From Chara braunii (Eukaryota > Streptophyta > Charophyceae > Charales > Characeae): DNA of 35,145 nt. The position numbers and the translations under genes are program-made. The stretch spans positions 10,623 through 45,767 of the forward strand of contig BFEA01000349.1 of the NCBI GenBank assembly GCA_003427395.1. Reading direction: 5' to 3'. The notes under the pieces are model-generated. The model saw only the letters and a list, made by a program, of their open reading frames with translations, was not told where the DNA came from and searched no databases. This document shows positions 1 to 8,741 of the stretch, one piece after another. Position 1 is the first letter of the stretch. Every line of letters begins with the position of its first letter.

Positions 1-1380
1 CTGCTCACCGTATCTTGCGAGATGTTTCGGTGTGAAGTCAAATTGGTCGATGAAATACATCCATCGTTCGATAGTGCTGCTCACCGTATCTTGCGTGTTG
101 TAGTAGGTCAACGGGTTGTTATCCGTGACCCATGTGAACCTACGACGCCCAAGGAGGAAGTGTCGTCATCGCTTGAGAGCCATCACGAACGCGAGCAACT
201 CCTTCCTTGCATCATCAAATGAGTTGATGGGAGGCACCTTGTGGCTGAAGTACTCCACTGGATGCCAGTCGTCGCCGCCGCGTTGTTCCAAGACTGCCCC
301 AATACCATAGTCGGAGGCGTCTGTTGTCACTCTCGTTGGCAAGGACGGGTGCCATGAGAATGACCGTCTTGAGTGCTTGGAATGACCGGCGCGCTTCGTC
401 GTCGAATACGAATGGCACCTTTGGCGATTGTAATCTCGTCAATGGTGCGGCAATCCTTGAGTACCCGGTGTGAAACATTGGTAGTAGCCTCCCAACCCCA
501 TGAATGAGCGAACGTCCGTGGTGTTGGTGGGCTCGGGCCATGCGCAGATGGCCTCAATCTTGTCCGTGAGCAGACGAATGCCTTGCGGCGTCACATAGTG
601 GCCCAAGTATTTGAGCTCCTGCCACGCGAACCCACATTTATTGCGGTTAGCTTTGTACTTGGCTTGTTGCAGCCGCTCCAAAACGGTGCGCAGACGCTCC
701 ACATGCTCGTCCAAACTCCGACTGTACACCAAAATATCATCGAGGTAGATGAGTACAAATTTGTCCAGCATGTGTCGGAACTCCGTCGTCATAGCCGCTT
801 GGAACGTGGTCGGGGCATTCGTAAGGCCAAAAGGCATAACCAGCGATGCGAAATGCCCATATCGCGTCTTGAACGCGGTCTTGTAGCGGTCCTCCCGCCG
901 GATCTCGAATTGGTGATATCCCAATTTGAGGTCAAGCTTGGATAAAAAATTTGCGCCGCCCAGCCGTTCGAGGAGGTAGTCAATGCGCGGAAGAGGGCCA
1001 ATGTTCTTGACGGTTTCCGTGTTGAGCTTGCGATAATCGATGTACAACCGCAAGTCCTTGTTCTTCTTCCGGACGAAGAGAACATGAGCATCGTATGGCG
1101 AAGAGCTAGGCCGAATCCAGCCTTTCTCAAGAAGGTCGTCGAGTTGTGCCCGTAGCACACTTAACTCTTCCTCTCTCATGCCGTAGATGCAACCACGCGG
1201 AGGTACGGCCCCGGCCTCGAGGATGATCTTGTGGCGGATGGGCCGATCCAGTACTACTCCTTGCGGGGCTTCGAAAACGTCACCGTAGGCGTCTAGAAGC
1301 TCGGTGATGCGTGGGTCCGTCGATGCACCCGTCGATGGGATATCATGGGGAGGGAGGGCGTGGAAAAAACACACACCCAT
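1..1380 (-). pseudogene. pol: Reverse transcriptase and partial RNase H of E1
   Basis: RT is in frame 439-1380. Motifs in order are GWIRPSSSPY, VLFVRKKNKDLRLYIDYRKL, LSKLDLKLGYHQ (catalytic Asp), FKTRYGHFASLVMPFGLTNA and the catalytic LIYLDDILVYS, then KYLGHYVTPQGI. All are typical of Ty3/gypsy. Near nt 475 a frameshift moves the connection domain to frame 215-541 (GYSRIAAPLTRL, FDDEARRSFQALK). RNase H continues to the left edge (VTDNN-like part, then RWMYFIDQFDF at about nt 20-70). The enzyme copies element RNA into DNA. RT catalytic residues are intact, but the coding frame is broken. A 19-bp sequence is repeated at 1-19 and 77-95 inside RNase H. Confidence 0.93.
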
Positions 1381-1410
1381 CTCCTCGATGTCGTCCCGGC
1401 TGATGGAAGC

Positions 1411-1865
1411 TCAAATGCTCGTGGCGGACACCACGTGACAGCTGATCGAAGGGTGAGGTGGAGGCACTGTGCATGGGACTAGTACTCTGTTCCGATCACG
1501 AATGTGAACGGTGCAACGGTAGAAGTTCACCGGGTGATCCTCGCTTTGCAGCCACGACATGGCCAAAATCATGTCGAACTTGGTGTCCATAATGTCGAAG
1601 GACACGACCTCGCTTGCATGCGGGGCGAAGTACACGGGGACAGAGTCAATGCACCGGTTTATTGACTTGTGAGTGTGACCGTCGGCCAACATGACTTGCG
1701 TGGGCTGCGACTTCCTCCGAACGCGTGGCCCCAGGCCAGCGCATACCAGAAAATCTTAAGCTCATATAGTTGCGAGTAGCTCCGCAATCGATCAAAGCGT
1801 TGCAGGTTGCTTCTCCGATCTGAATGCGTATGTACAACAATGACGTGTCGTTGGTGGCGTACCAT
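1411..1865 (-). pseudogene. Aspartic protease (retropepsin-like) of E1
   Basis: The frame 1646-1840 reads LYIRIQIGEATCNALIDCGATRNYMS. This is the active-site loop of a retroviral-type aspartic protease, with D18 at about nt 1789 followed by CGAT instead of the usual SGAT. The remaining part is in frame 1411-1692: a surface-strand segment (VPVYFAPHASEVVSFDIMD), then KFDMILAMSWLQSEDHPVNF, matching the FDMILGIPWL region of E2. The two parts are joined by a frameshift near 1690. The protease would cut Gag-Pol during particle maturation. The frameshift makes this copy inactive. The D-C-G variant is seen directly; whether it would be active is unknown. Confidence 0.8.
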
Positions 1866-1910
1866 TGTGTCTTGAACTCGCGGTCGATCTTCGCAAGGTA
1901 GTCGCGAAGG

Positions 1911-2402
1911 TCAACAACCCCTACTCTGGCGCATCAACGGAGCTGGTACTGCACTGTGCAAGTAATCCCGCAATTGTGCCATGAGCTCGTTGCAATGCGG
2001 TTTCGGCAATCGACCGGTCGGGGAAAGGGGCATCCATTGGAAGTCCGCGAACATCAACGGGTTGAGTTTCTCAAGTCTTGACCTTGGCAGTGAAGTTGCC
2101 AAATCGGTTGCCGATGGTGATGAAACCGTGCATGCGGTGGAGTCTTGCACGTGGAGTGGCTGGTCCAACAGTGGGACCAAGCGGACAACGTAATCCTCGT
2201 AAGTGAACCGAGGACTCGCGACATCCACATTCTTCCCAGATGTGTAGGAGGCCGCTAGCAAGGCGGTGAAATTTGGCGGAGTGAGAGGTGGAGTCACCTC
2301 ACCTCCCGCGTAGCTTAGTTTCCAAAGCTGATTCGAGGTCGAACATCCTCCTTGCCTTGGTCTTGGCATCGGGAGGTCTTGTGCTTGGTGCTGTTGCACC
2401 AA
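1911..2402 (-). pseudogene. gag-protease linker of E1
   Basis: This open frame of about 160 codons lies between the zinc knuckle and the protease. It has no recognised domain, but its second half (LEKLNPLMFADFQWMPLSP, then PKPHCNELMAQLRDYLHS) has a clear counterpart in E2 at 4490-4610 (LEDLDPLTPENFAWLPLPS, then EPHC and LHEYL). The shared spacing suggests a conserved linker of this retrotransposon lineage rather than random frame. The first residues read past the knuckle in another frame, so the exact start is not meaningful. The function is unknown; it may be part of the gag C-terminus or a spacer ahead of the protease. Confidence 0.55.
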
Positions 2403-3903
2403 TAGCAGCAGCCGTATCGACTGTGGTACTTGTATTCGGCCTCAGTCAAGCTGAACTTTACCCATGGTACTTGCTGTCCATTTCCGGTCGGAGATGCTAT
2501 TTTCGCCTTCCCTTTTCCACGGGAGTTGTAGTTGCTTCGCGGTTGGACGGCGGCCACCTGATCTCCCTCACATGATGTTGGGGTGGTTGTCGGGGCTTCC
2601 ACAAGGTTGTCCGGTTGGACTGCAGCAACGGGCTGCAGACGCAGACCAAATTTTCCTCTCCACATAGGCTGCCTGCCACACACATTTCTCGTGTGCAGCA
2701 GTCCGGTTGGTCTTTATGATCTCGTGAGCCTTGTCGATAATTTTGGCCAAGGTCGTGTATTGTTCGCGATCACCGAGTGCGAGGCTCAAGGCGGCACACG
2801 ACCGACTGTAGAATTCTCGGCGCAGATGCGAAAATGGCAAGTCGAGATCAAGTATTGCCATGATCTTTTGCCATTCCGTGAGCCAGTCGCGTGTCGGTGT
2901 GGTGCCTTGAGTCATGGCGAAGAGGCGGTTGATAGCGAGCGTTGAGGTGTCGTCAACTATGAACCGCTTCTTCCATTCCCTCGTCAGATCTTCCCAAGAG
3001 ATCTTTTTGTGCAGGTTGGCGACCTGGATGCCGTGGATGTTTGCCATGTGGTTGAGCCAGATCTGGCATACGCCCTTGGCATTGAGGAACAACGCCAAGA
3101 TGTACAAGTGATCGGGAACCTGATGAATCAGAAGCTCCGCCGTAAAGCCCCACCACTAGGTGCCGGGTCCTGATGCGTCTGGTCATCAAACTTTTTGATC
3201 TAGAACGCCGACATCTTGTACTGCCGCGATGCACTGGTGCTGCCATCGTTGTAGGGCAGTTGGTGTAGTTGTCGAACCTCGTTCTTCAAGGCGTCGAGCT
3301 GATGTTGCCGATCATCGCTAGTACATGGTCGAGTCGTTGCTCCAACTGGCGGTTTGAGGCTGCATTGCTGGGTTCGCCAGCATCTGGTTTTGGTGTTGCT
3401 TGCTCCAAGTCGTGTACATGGGTATGAAATGCCCGTGTAGCATCCTCGTGCAGATCCTTGTGGTTCCGCACTACCTGTCGAAGGTTCTCCAGTTTGTGGT
3501 ATTGTTTCTCTAACTCGGACTGCAGGTGGTTACAAGTGTAAACCAACCGGGTCACGAGTTTGGAGAGAAACTCCTTGTGGTGCTCTTTCGGTGTTGCGTC
3601 GTCGCGGCCCTCGGATCGTTCAAAATGCCAAAACTTGAGCATGTGGACGCTGGTGGCTTCATACCGCTGCAGCAGATCTTGGGCCTGCTTGTGGCGGGTC
3701 TGGGCATCTGCGTCAGCTGCGGCCCGAAGCCGCTGCTTTTCAGCCGTTGCCTCCGCTTCAGCCTGTAGGCGGGCAGCCTCGGCTGCCGCCTGGCGCCGTT
3801 CCTCAGCCTCGATCTGTGCGAGCTGATCTTGGATCCGCTGTCAGAACTCGACAATGGACTCACTGGCCATTTGGCCTGGCATGCCCAAAACTGAAATCGT
3901 CAT
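2315..3903 (-). pseudogene. gag: gag polyprotein of E1 (coiled coil, capsid-like, CCHC knuckle)
   Basis: The likely start is the ATG at 3903 (MTISVLGMPG...). The frame meets a TGA at about 3839 and then continues as an Ala/Glu/Arg/Gln-rich coiled coil (3640-3838). That leads into a charged helical stretch at 3286-3642 containing HFERSEGRDD and ELEKQYHKLENLRQ. After a broken part (3110-3285), the frame 2568-3107 resembles a retrotransposon gag capsid region (QIWLNHMANI, WEDLTREWKKRF). A shift near 2660 leads to frame 2315-2683, whose C93-x2-C96-x4-H101-x4-C106 (nt 2366-2407) is a classical CCHC zinc knuckle, expected to bind element RNA. Gag would assemble the virus-like particle. It is non-functional here because of the stops and frameshifts. 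Confidence 0.78.
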
Positions 3904-4239
3904 GGTGGGGGGGCACTGCTGACGTGTCACTGCTGCTGATGTGGCACTGCTGTTGACGTGGCACTTGCCAAACCGGGAACGCAGGCAGAGGGCTGGGTGG
4001 GAGGGAGATGAAGGAAGGTAACCAAACTGCACTTTCCATTCCCGGTCCTAATCAACAAAACATAATTAAAAAAAAATAAAAAAAAGAAGAGGATTGTCCC
4101 GTCCTTTTTTTTTTTTTTAATATTTGTCGATCGGCTCTCAGTGAGGCGTTTACGGAGTACTATGAGCGAGATCTAGGCAAGGTCTTGCACGAGACCAGAA
4201 CTGTCCCACGAAGGCTAAGGGGAAGTCCCATTCGGGAAA
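3904..4239. other. Spacer between divergent retroelements E1 and E2
   Basis: No gene is seen here. The left part would be the 5' untranslated region of E1 read on the minus strand. It includes two short direct repeats of a TGCCACRTC type near 3915-3965. At 4063-4088 lies an A-rich run and at 4105-4119 a T run, giving an A/T inverted tract that could fold back or mark retroposed tails. No LTR ends (TG...CA) or primer-binding site could be fixed for either element, so both 5' LTRs seem lost or too diverged to see. Confidence 0.5.
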
Positions 4240-4590
4240 GTGAGCACCGCCAAGAGTGATGCGGCTGCACTCTCGACGCCATCGAAACCGGTTGCTTCGC
4301 GCGCAACCTCCCTTAGTTTCGAGGTACATGCGGAAGTTATGAGCCCTCCTCTTTCTTCTTTTGAGGACTTTGCCGCCCAACTCATTCCATCGCTGAGATC
4401 TCTTGCTCAAGGACAGGTGGTGTGCGCGACATTCTCTTCGTCTGCTAGCAGTCCGAATTCTTCGTCTTCACCATCTTCAAGGGAGTCAGCGCGCGAGTTC
4501 AACCTGGAGGACTTGGACCCGTTAACGCCCGAGAATTTTGCATGGCTTCCCCTCCCTTCGACAAGCTGTTTGTCGGAGCCGCATTGTTGA
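4240..4590 (+). pseudogene. Late gag/linker fragment of E2
   Basis: The frame is rich in Ser/Pro and has no recognised domain. It can be placed because FEDFAAQLIPSLRSLAQ and then EFNLEDLDPLTPENFAWLPL parallel YEDYVVRLVPLLDQP and LEKLNPLMFADFQWMPL in the gag-protease linker of E1. It starts abruptly, with no capsid or zinc knuckle upstream, so E2 is truncated at its 5' side near 4200-4240. After about 4560 the homologous text (LHEYL...) is in a different frame (4606-4896), which implies a frameshift before the protease. Confidence 0.55.
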
Positions 4591-6056
4591 ACACTATCCG
4601 CCCACTTGCACGAATACTTGTCCTTCTCTCAACACCAACTTCGTCGATGGGTGACGACGTCGCGGTGGGAGACCTCTTTGCATACATTGCCAAGGTGGCC
4701 CGCGAGTTTCGCACGCAGAGGTACGACGATAACAACGCACTGCTACTTTATGTCCGCATCCAAGTTAGACAGGCGTCCAGCAGCGCTTTGTTGGATAGCG
4801 TCGCGACTCACAATTTTGTTTGCCATTCCTTTATCCAACGGGCTAGCCTTGGCACACAAGTTCGAAGGAAGCTACATCCTACAACGGTCAAGATAGCGGA
4901 CGGTTGGACGCAACAACTTCTTGATCGCTACATCAAAGTCGTGCCCGTTTATTTCACACCTCATGTGCACGAAGCTGACATGTTTGACGTGTTAGACACC
5001 GACTTCGATATGATTTTGGGGATACCTTGGCTTGGAAGCGCGGACCACACGGTCAACTTCCATCAACGGACACTTACCGCTCGGAACGCTTACAGCACCG
5101 AAGTCCCTACGCCTCCACCGCGTACTTCGATCCAGTGCCAATTTGTGACGGTCAAGTCTTTTCGAGCCACTTGTGCTTACGAGCGTACCAGGGAGGTCGG
5201 CCTTTGTTCTCTTCGGACCGTTGTGGGAACCGAGTCTTCACTTACGGATTTGTCTTCGGACCCCCACGTGGTGTGGTTGCTTTACGAGTTTGCGAACGTC
5301 TTCGAGCCTTGTATCGGTGTGGTGCCGGACCGGCCGATCTTTCACGAGATAATCCCTGAGTTCGGTGTCGTGCCACCCAAGGGTTGCATCTATCACATGA
5401 GCGAGGAGGAACTCACGGTTCTCTGCGTGCAACGTGACGGCTTATTCGACAAGGATTGGATCCGCCCTAGCAGCTCACCATACAGTGCGTCGGTTCTCTT
5501 TGTACGTATGAAGAACAAGGACCTACGCTTGTGCATGGACTACCGCAAGCTCAACGCACAAACGGTCAAGAATGCGGGCCCTCTTCCTCGTATCGACAAC
5601 CTACTTGAGTGATTGGTCGACGCAAAGTTTTCCTCCAAGTTGGATTTGAAGTCGGGCTATCACCAAACTTCGATTCACCTACAAGATCGCTACAAGTTCG
5701 CATTCAAAACGAGGTACGGGCATTTTAAGTGGGTTGTCATGCGTTTTGGCCTCACCAACGCCCCGACAACTTTTCAAGCGGCAATGACTAATCTCAAGCA
5801 TCTTCGACGTATCTTGGAGATGCTCCGTCACGCCAAGTACAAGGTCAACCTCCACAAGTGCGAGTTCGTACGTCAAGAGTTGGAGTACATGGGCCATTTT
5901 GCACACCGAAGGGCATTGGTCCGTTATCAGATAATATTTATGCCGTCTAAGAGTGGCCAGAACCGAAGAACGTCACGGATATTCGCTAGTTTTTTGGACT
6001 TGCTGGCTACTACGAGCGTTTCATCAAGGGTTATTCAAAGATCGCATCTCATTTGA
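4542..6056 (+). pseudogene. pol: Protease and reverse transcriptase of E2, YxDD deleted
   Basis: One frame runs from 4542 to 6056 with a single TGA at 5610-5612. The protease shows LYVRIQ then ALLDSVAT (D85), where Gly of the usual DSGAT/DTGAT is Val, and FDMILGIPWLGSADHTVNFH. RT follows with PPKGCIYHMSEEEL, DWIRPSSSPY, DLRLCMDYRKLNAQTVKN, SSKLDLKSGYHQ, FKTRYGHFKWVVMRFGLTNA and FQAAMTN. It then jumps directly to LKHLRRILEMLRHAKYKVN. Compared with E1, about 30 residues containing YLDDILVYS are absent at about nt 5791. The polymerase is dead twice over: catalytic box deleted and protease active site altered. The stop replaces the Arg of E1 LLERL. Confidence 0.92.
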
Positions 6057-6453
6057 CCAAAGTTTCAGTGCGAGGATCGGTCGTTCAACTTCGACGATGA
6101 TGCACAAGCTTTCTTTTTGGCCCTCAAAGCCGCCTTGCTATCCATATAGGTTTTGTGCTTTTATGACCCGCTTTTGCCGATGCCCGTCACTACCAATGCG
6201 TCTGGCTATGGCATTGGTGTCGTCCTCGAGCAACACGATGGCGTGGATTGGCATCCGGTCAAGTACTTTAGCAAGAAGGTGCCCGTCGCGCACAGGATTG
6301 GGTCTTCTACCAGTCCCAAGACACGGTCAATAGCACAATTGCCCGTTGGATGACCTTCATCAACCAGTTTGACTTCCTCCGTGATCACATCCCTGGACGC
6401 TCTTTCGAGGCGCTCGGACCTTTGTACCGCAGTCTACTCAACATTTGAGATTG
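6057..6453 (+). pseudogene. RNase H remnant of E2
   Basis: After the RT frame breaks near 6050, RNase H pieces appear. Frame 6153-6353 has VTTNASGYGIGVVLEQHDG and WHPVKYFSKKVPVAHRI, the N-terminal half with the first catalytic Asp changed (NAS instead of DAS). From about 6302 a second frame gives FYQSQDTVNSTIARWMTFI and then FDFLRDHIPGRSFEALG. The segment normally between them (LLAF...WVTDNN) is missing. The domain would degrade the RNA strand of the RNA-DNA hybrid. Deletion, frameshift and the Asp change make it inactive. Confidence 0.8.
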
Positions 6454-7210
6454 ACGACGACTTGCGGGACAGCTTCGTCCGCGACTATCAAGTCGACTCG
6501 AAGCTTCACGACAAGTACGCGAATTGTTCGTCTCCGCATCCAACGCCTTCGCATTATCTGATCCAAAAGGCTACTTGCCTGTCCACTCGCGAGGGAAGGA
6601 CCTTTTTTGCGTACCAAGAGATCCACACCTACGTACGCGACTTCTTGGCGAGTTCCACGACGCTCCCACCACCAAACATTTTAGTGTCAATCATACGATT
6701 GGTCGACTTTGCAAGCGCTTTTGGTGGCCAGGCCTCCTTGGCGACGTCGCACGCTATTGGGAGTCATGCGAGGTTTGTCGGTGTTGCAAATCCCGCAACG
6801 ATCGTCCGTTCGACGAGTTGCGACTATTGTTGGTCCCCTTAGGACGACGGAAATTGATTGCCATAGACATTACTGGGCCGTTCCCCAAGCACAAAACCGA
6901 TGTGGATGGGATTCTCATGGTGGTCAATTGACTCGACAAGTTCGCCATGTTTTTGCCTTGTAGCTAGCACGCCAAGGCACCGGAGTTGGCCGAGGTTCTT
7001 TGTGCAGGTTGGATTCGCAACACTCAGTTCATGCCCGACTTTTGGTTGGCTCCGGTTAAACGATGGGGCTCATCTCTCAAGCCGAGTTCGGCTCGCCCCC
7101 CGCAGACCGATGGTCAAATGGAGAGAGCGCATCCAATTGCACAGGTTCTTCTTCGCACTCTCATCCACCCCGATCAAAAGGATTGTGTTGAGCGGTTGTC
7201 AGACGTCTAG
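6454..7210 (+). pseudogene. int: Integrase of E2 (HHCC plus broken catalytic core)
   Basis: The zinc-binding domain is clear in frame 6524-6931: FHDAPTTKHFSVNHTIGRL, then FWWPGLLGDVARYW and SCEVCRCCKS (His pair and CxxC). The catalytic core begins with LIAIDITGPFPKHKTDVDG, which supplies the first Asp. A TGA at 6929-6931 follows MVVN, with LDKFAMFLPC after it, and a TAG follows near 6962. The region of the second Asp is deleted. The third part, PPQTDGQMERAHPIAQVLLR (near 7100-7160), supplies the Glu. The intact enzyme would insert element cDNA into chromosomes. This copy lacks one catalytic residue and is interrupted. Confidence 0.88.
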
Positions 7211-8066
7211 TTGGCATACAACCCATCTATTCATCCGGCTATAGGGATTTTGCCCTTTGAGTTCGAGCATGGCTCGCCGGTCACATCGGCGTTGGAGACT
7301 ATCATTCCACGAACGACCGAGAACGACGACCACCTTGCCTTCATTCGACTGATAGAAGAACTCCTTGTCAAGGCACGGGACCAGATGTTGAAGACGCAAC
7401 AATGCATGAGCCGTCAAGCCAATTGCCAGCGTCTTCCTTGCCCGTTCCGCGCAGGCGACCTTGTTTGGGTCTCCGCCGCGGAACTCAGCCTCGAGCAAGA
7501 CATCTCTCGCAAGCTCCTCCCGAAATGGATGGGGCCTTCGCCCATTGTAGCACCCGCTGTCGACGCACCGGATGGGCCCTCGTTCGTCATTGAGGTACCC
7601 GCCCACCTACCCGTCTACCTGGTCTTTCATTTTTCAAAGTTGGCTCTTTTGGTTTCGGCGAAACGCGACAACTTTCCCGCGCAACGATCGCAAGACCCTC
7701 CCTCCATGGATGGTCTTTCATTGTTCAAAGTTGGCTCTTTTGGTTTCGGCGAAACTTGACGACTTTCCCGAGTGAAGATCACAAGGCCCTCCCGCCATGG
7801 ATGGTTTTCAGGAGGTCAGCGACATCATTTTGCAGCGGTGCTATGGCAACAAGCCGACAGAATACTTGGTGTATTTTTCCTATTGTAGCCTTTAGGCCGA
7901 CCGTTGGTTGACCCGTGTGGAACTACAGGCTATGGCCTCCGACGTCCTCGCATGTTACAAACGCAAACAGCAAAGCAAGCCGGCACCTTCGGCTCCACGC
8001 CGTACTCACGTCCAGGTTCCACCATCGGATTGTCAGCTTCGTCCTCACCCTGGCTTGACTTCATAA
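7211..8066 (+). pseudogene. Integrase C-terminus and chromodomain-like tail of E2
   Basis: After a TAG at 7208-7210 the frame resumes with LAYNPSIHPAIGILPFEFEH and then CPFRAGDLVWVSAAELSLEQ, LLPKWMGPSPIV and a GPSFVIEVP strand. This is the usual integrase C-terminal segment with the conserved GDLVW and KW-GP. A 91-bp tandem duplication (7620-7801) shifts the frame. From ATG 7797 a frame reads EVSDIILQRCYGNKPTEYLV, then a TAG and WLTRVELQAMASDVLACY, ending at TAA 8064-8066. The IILQR...EYLV...LQA layout resembles the chromodomains of plant chromoviruses, which target heterochromatin. The chromodomain assignment is moderate; the integrase tail is firm. Confidence 0.75.
7620..7801 (+). repeat. 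91-bp tandem duplication in E2
   Basis: Two head-to-tail units, 7620-7710 and 7711-7801, both start with TGGTCTTTCATT or TGGTCTTTCATTG and contain GTTGGCTCTTTTGGTTTCGG, then a run ending CCATGGA. They differ at a handful of positions. Because 91 is not a multiple of three, the duplication breaks the integrase C-terminal frame. It arose after the element lost selection, or it inactivated it. Confidence 0.9.
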
Positions 8067-8401
8067 GGAGGGAGGGGTGTTGCATGCTGCGCCTGCACAC
8101 AGGCCCCATTTTGGGGGCCCGATAGTTGCTGAGGGCCCCTAGGCCCTGCGCCCATTCCAGGCACGCGACCGGGAGGCCCGGGGCCATGTTCTAGACCAAG
8201 GCACCTTTTTGGTGCCACCCAGACTCTCGTTTCTCAGCATTCACTTATTTGTTTATTTATTTACTTATTAGTAGTTATCGCTGACCCTTGCCGGTTTCGT
8301 CCGGTAGCGGGCATTCCCTGCTGCATTAGGGAAGGCCTGGACGTTCGGTAGGGACCAAGGTAGTCTCAGCTGTCTTGATTGTTGGGGGAGAGATTCTTGC
8401 A
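8064..8401 (+). repeat. Polypurine tract and candidate 3' LTR of E2
   Basis: Immediately overlapping the stop codon of the pol tail lies an AAGGAGGGAGGGG tract (8065-8077). This is the expected primer for plus-strand synthesis. The next bases are TGTTGCATGC (8078), a plausible LTR start. A TTGCA at 8397-8401 could be its end, giving about 324 bp. The candidate LTR carries GC-rich palindromes near 8095-8180 and an A/T-rich TTTATTTATTTA stretch near 8251. No second LTR copy exists in the window to prove the boundaries, so only the polypurine tract and the left end are reasonably supported. Confidence 0.5.
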
Positions 8402-8730
8402 TTGGGTCAGTGTGTCTGAAGACAGACCGTGCACCAAAACAGTCGTACATGTCCGAATAGATGGGTCCCTACGAAATCCAGATTCGAAAAAGTAAGGGAT
8501 TGTAGTGCAAAAACAGGAGTAGCAACACCCAAAGCGAAGTGCAATAGATGGAGTGGGACATTCAAAAAAATCAGAATCATACAGGCGCTCAAACAGGCAG
8601 TGGTCCAATGAGGCATCGAAAACGACGAAAAACAAAAAAAGTTCAAAAAACAGACCATTTGTAGGCCGACAAGCGAACCATTCAAAGATAAGTAGTATCC
8701 TAAGTAGATGATCCTTATGGAGCAAAAAAA
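8402..8730. other. No recognised gene between E2 and LINE-1
   Basis: This is A-rich sequence with no convincing frame. It contains GAATAGATGG near 8455 and CAATAGATGGAG at 8542-8553, which match part of the core of the short retroposon family described below, but flanking bases do not match. It appears to be the pre-insertion flank of LINE-1 and should continue at 11541. Confidence 0.4.
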
Positions 8731-8741
8731 AGGGTAGTCTT

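Larger units (their letters stand above)
1..3903 (-). mobile_element. Ty3/gypsy LTR retrotransposon E1, decayed, truncated by window edge
   Basis: On the minus strand the order is gag (coiled coil, capsid-like part, CCHC knuckle), aspartic protease, reverse transcriptase and RNase H, which is the Ty3/gypsy pol order. RNase H runs off the left edge, so integrase and the 3' LTR lie outside the window. Frames are broken several times: a TGA near 3839 in gag, shifts near 2660, 1690 and 475, and stops around 3150-3200. The copy is therefore not autonomous. No convincing 5' LTR or tRNA primer-binding site was found to the right of gag. It faces away from element E2, which starts near 4240. The family call rests on RT and protease motifs; the clade is inferred. 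Confidence 0.9.
4240..8401 (+). mobile_element. Ty3/gypsy chromovirus-like retrotransposon E2, decayed
   Basis: The plus-strand order is late gag/linker, protease, RT, RNase H remnant, integrase (HHCC and catalytic core), integrase C-terminus and a chromodomain-like tail whose frame ends at TAA 8064-8066. A purine tract and possible 3' LTR follow directly. The gag N-terminus, capsid, knuckle and 5' LTR are missing. Several in-frame stops sit where the E1 protein or conserved context has Arg, for example TGA at 5610 in LLE-stop-L against LLERL in E1. That fits C-to-T decay at CpG in methylated DNA. Internal deletions removed the RT YxDD box, the middle of RNase H and the second integrase Asp. 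The copy cannot move by itself. Confidence 0.9.

Noticed and set aside
583-945. 120-codon plus-strand frame opposite E1 RT
   Set aside because: Shadow of the RT reading frame on the other strand; no independent motif.
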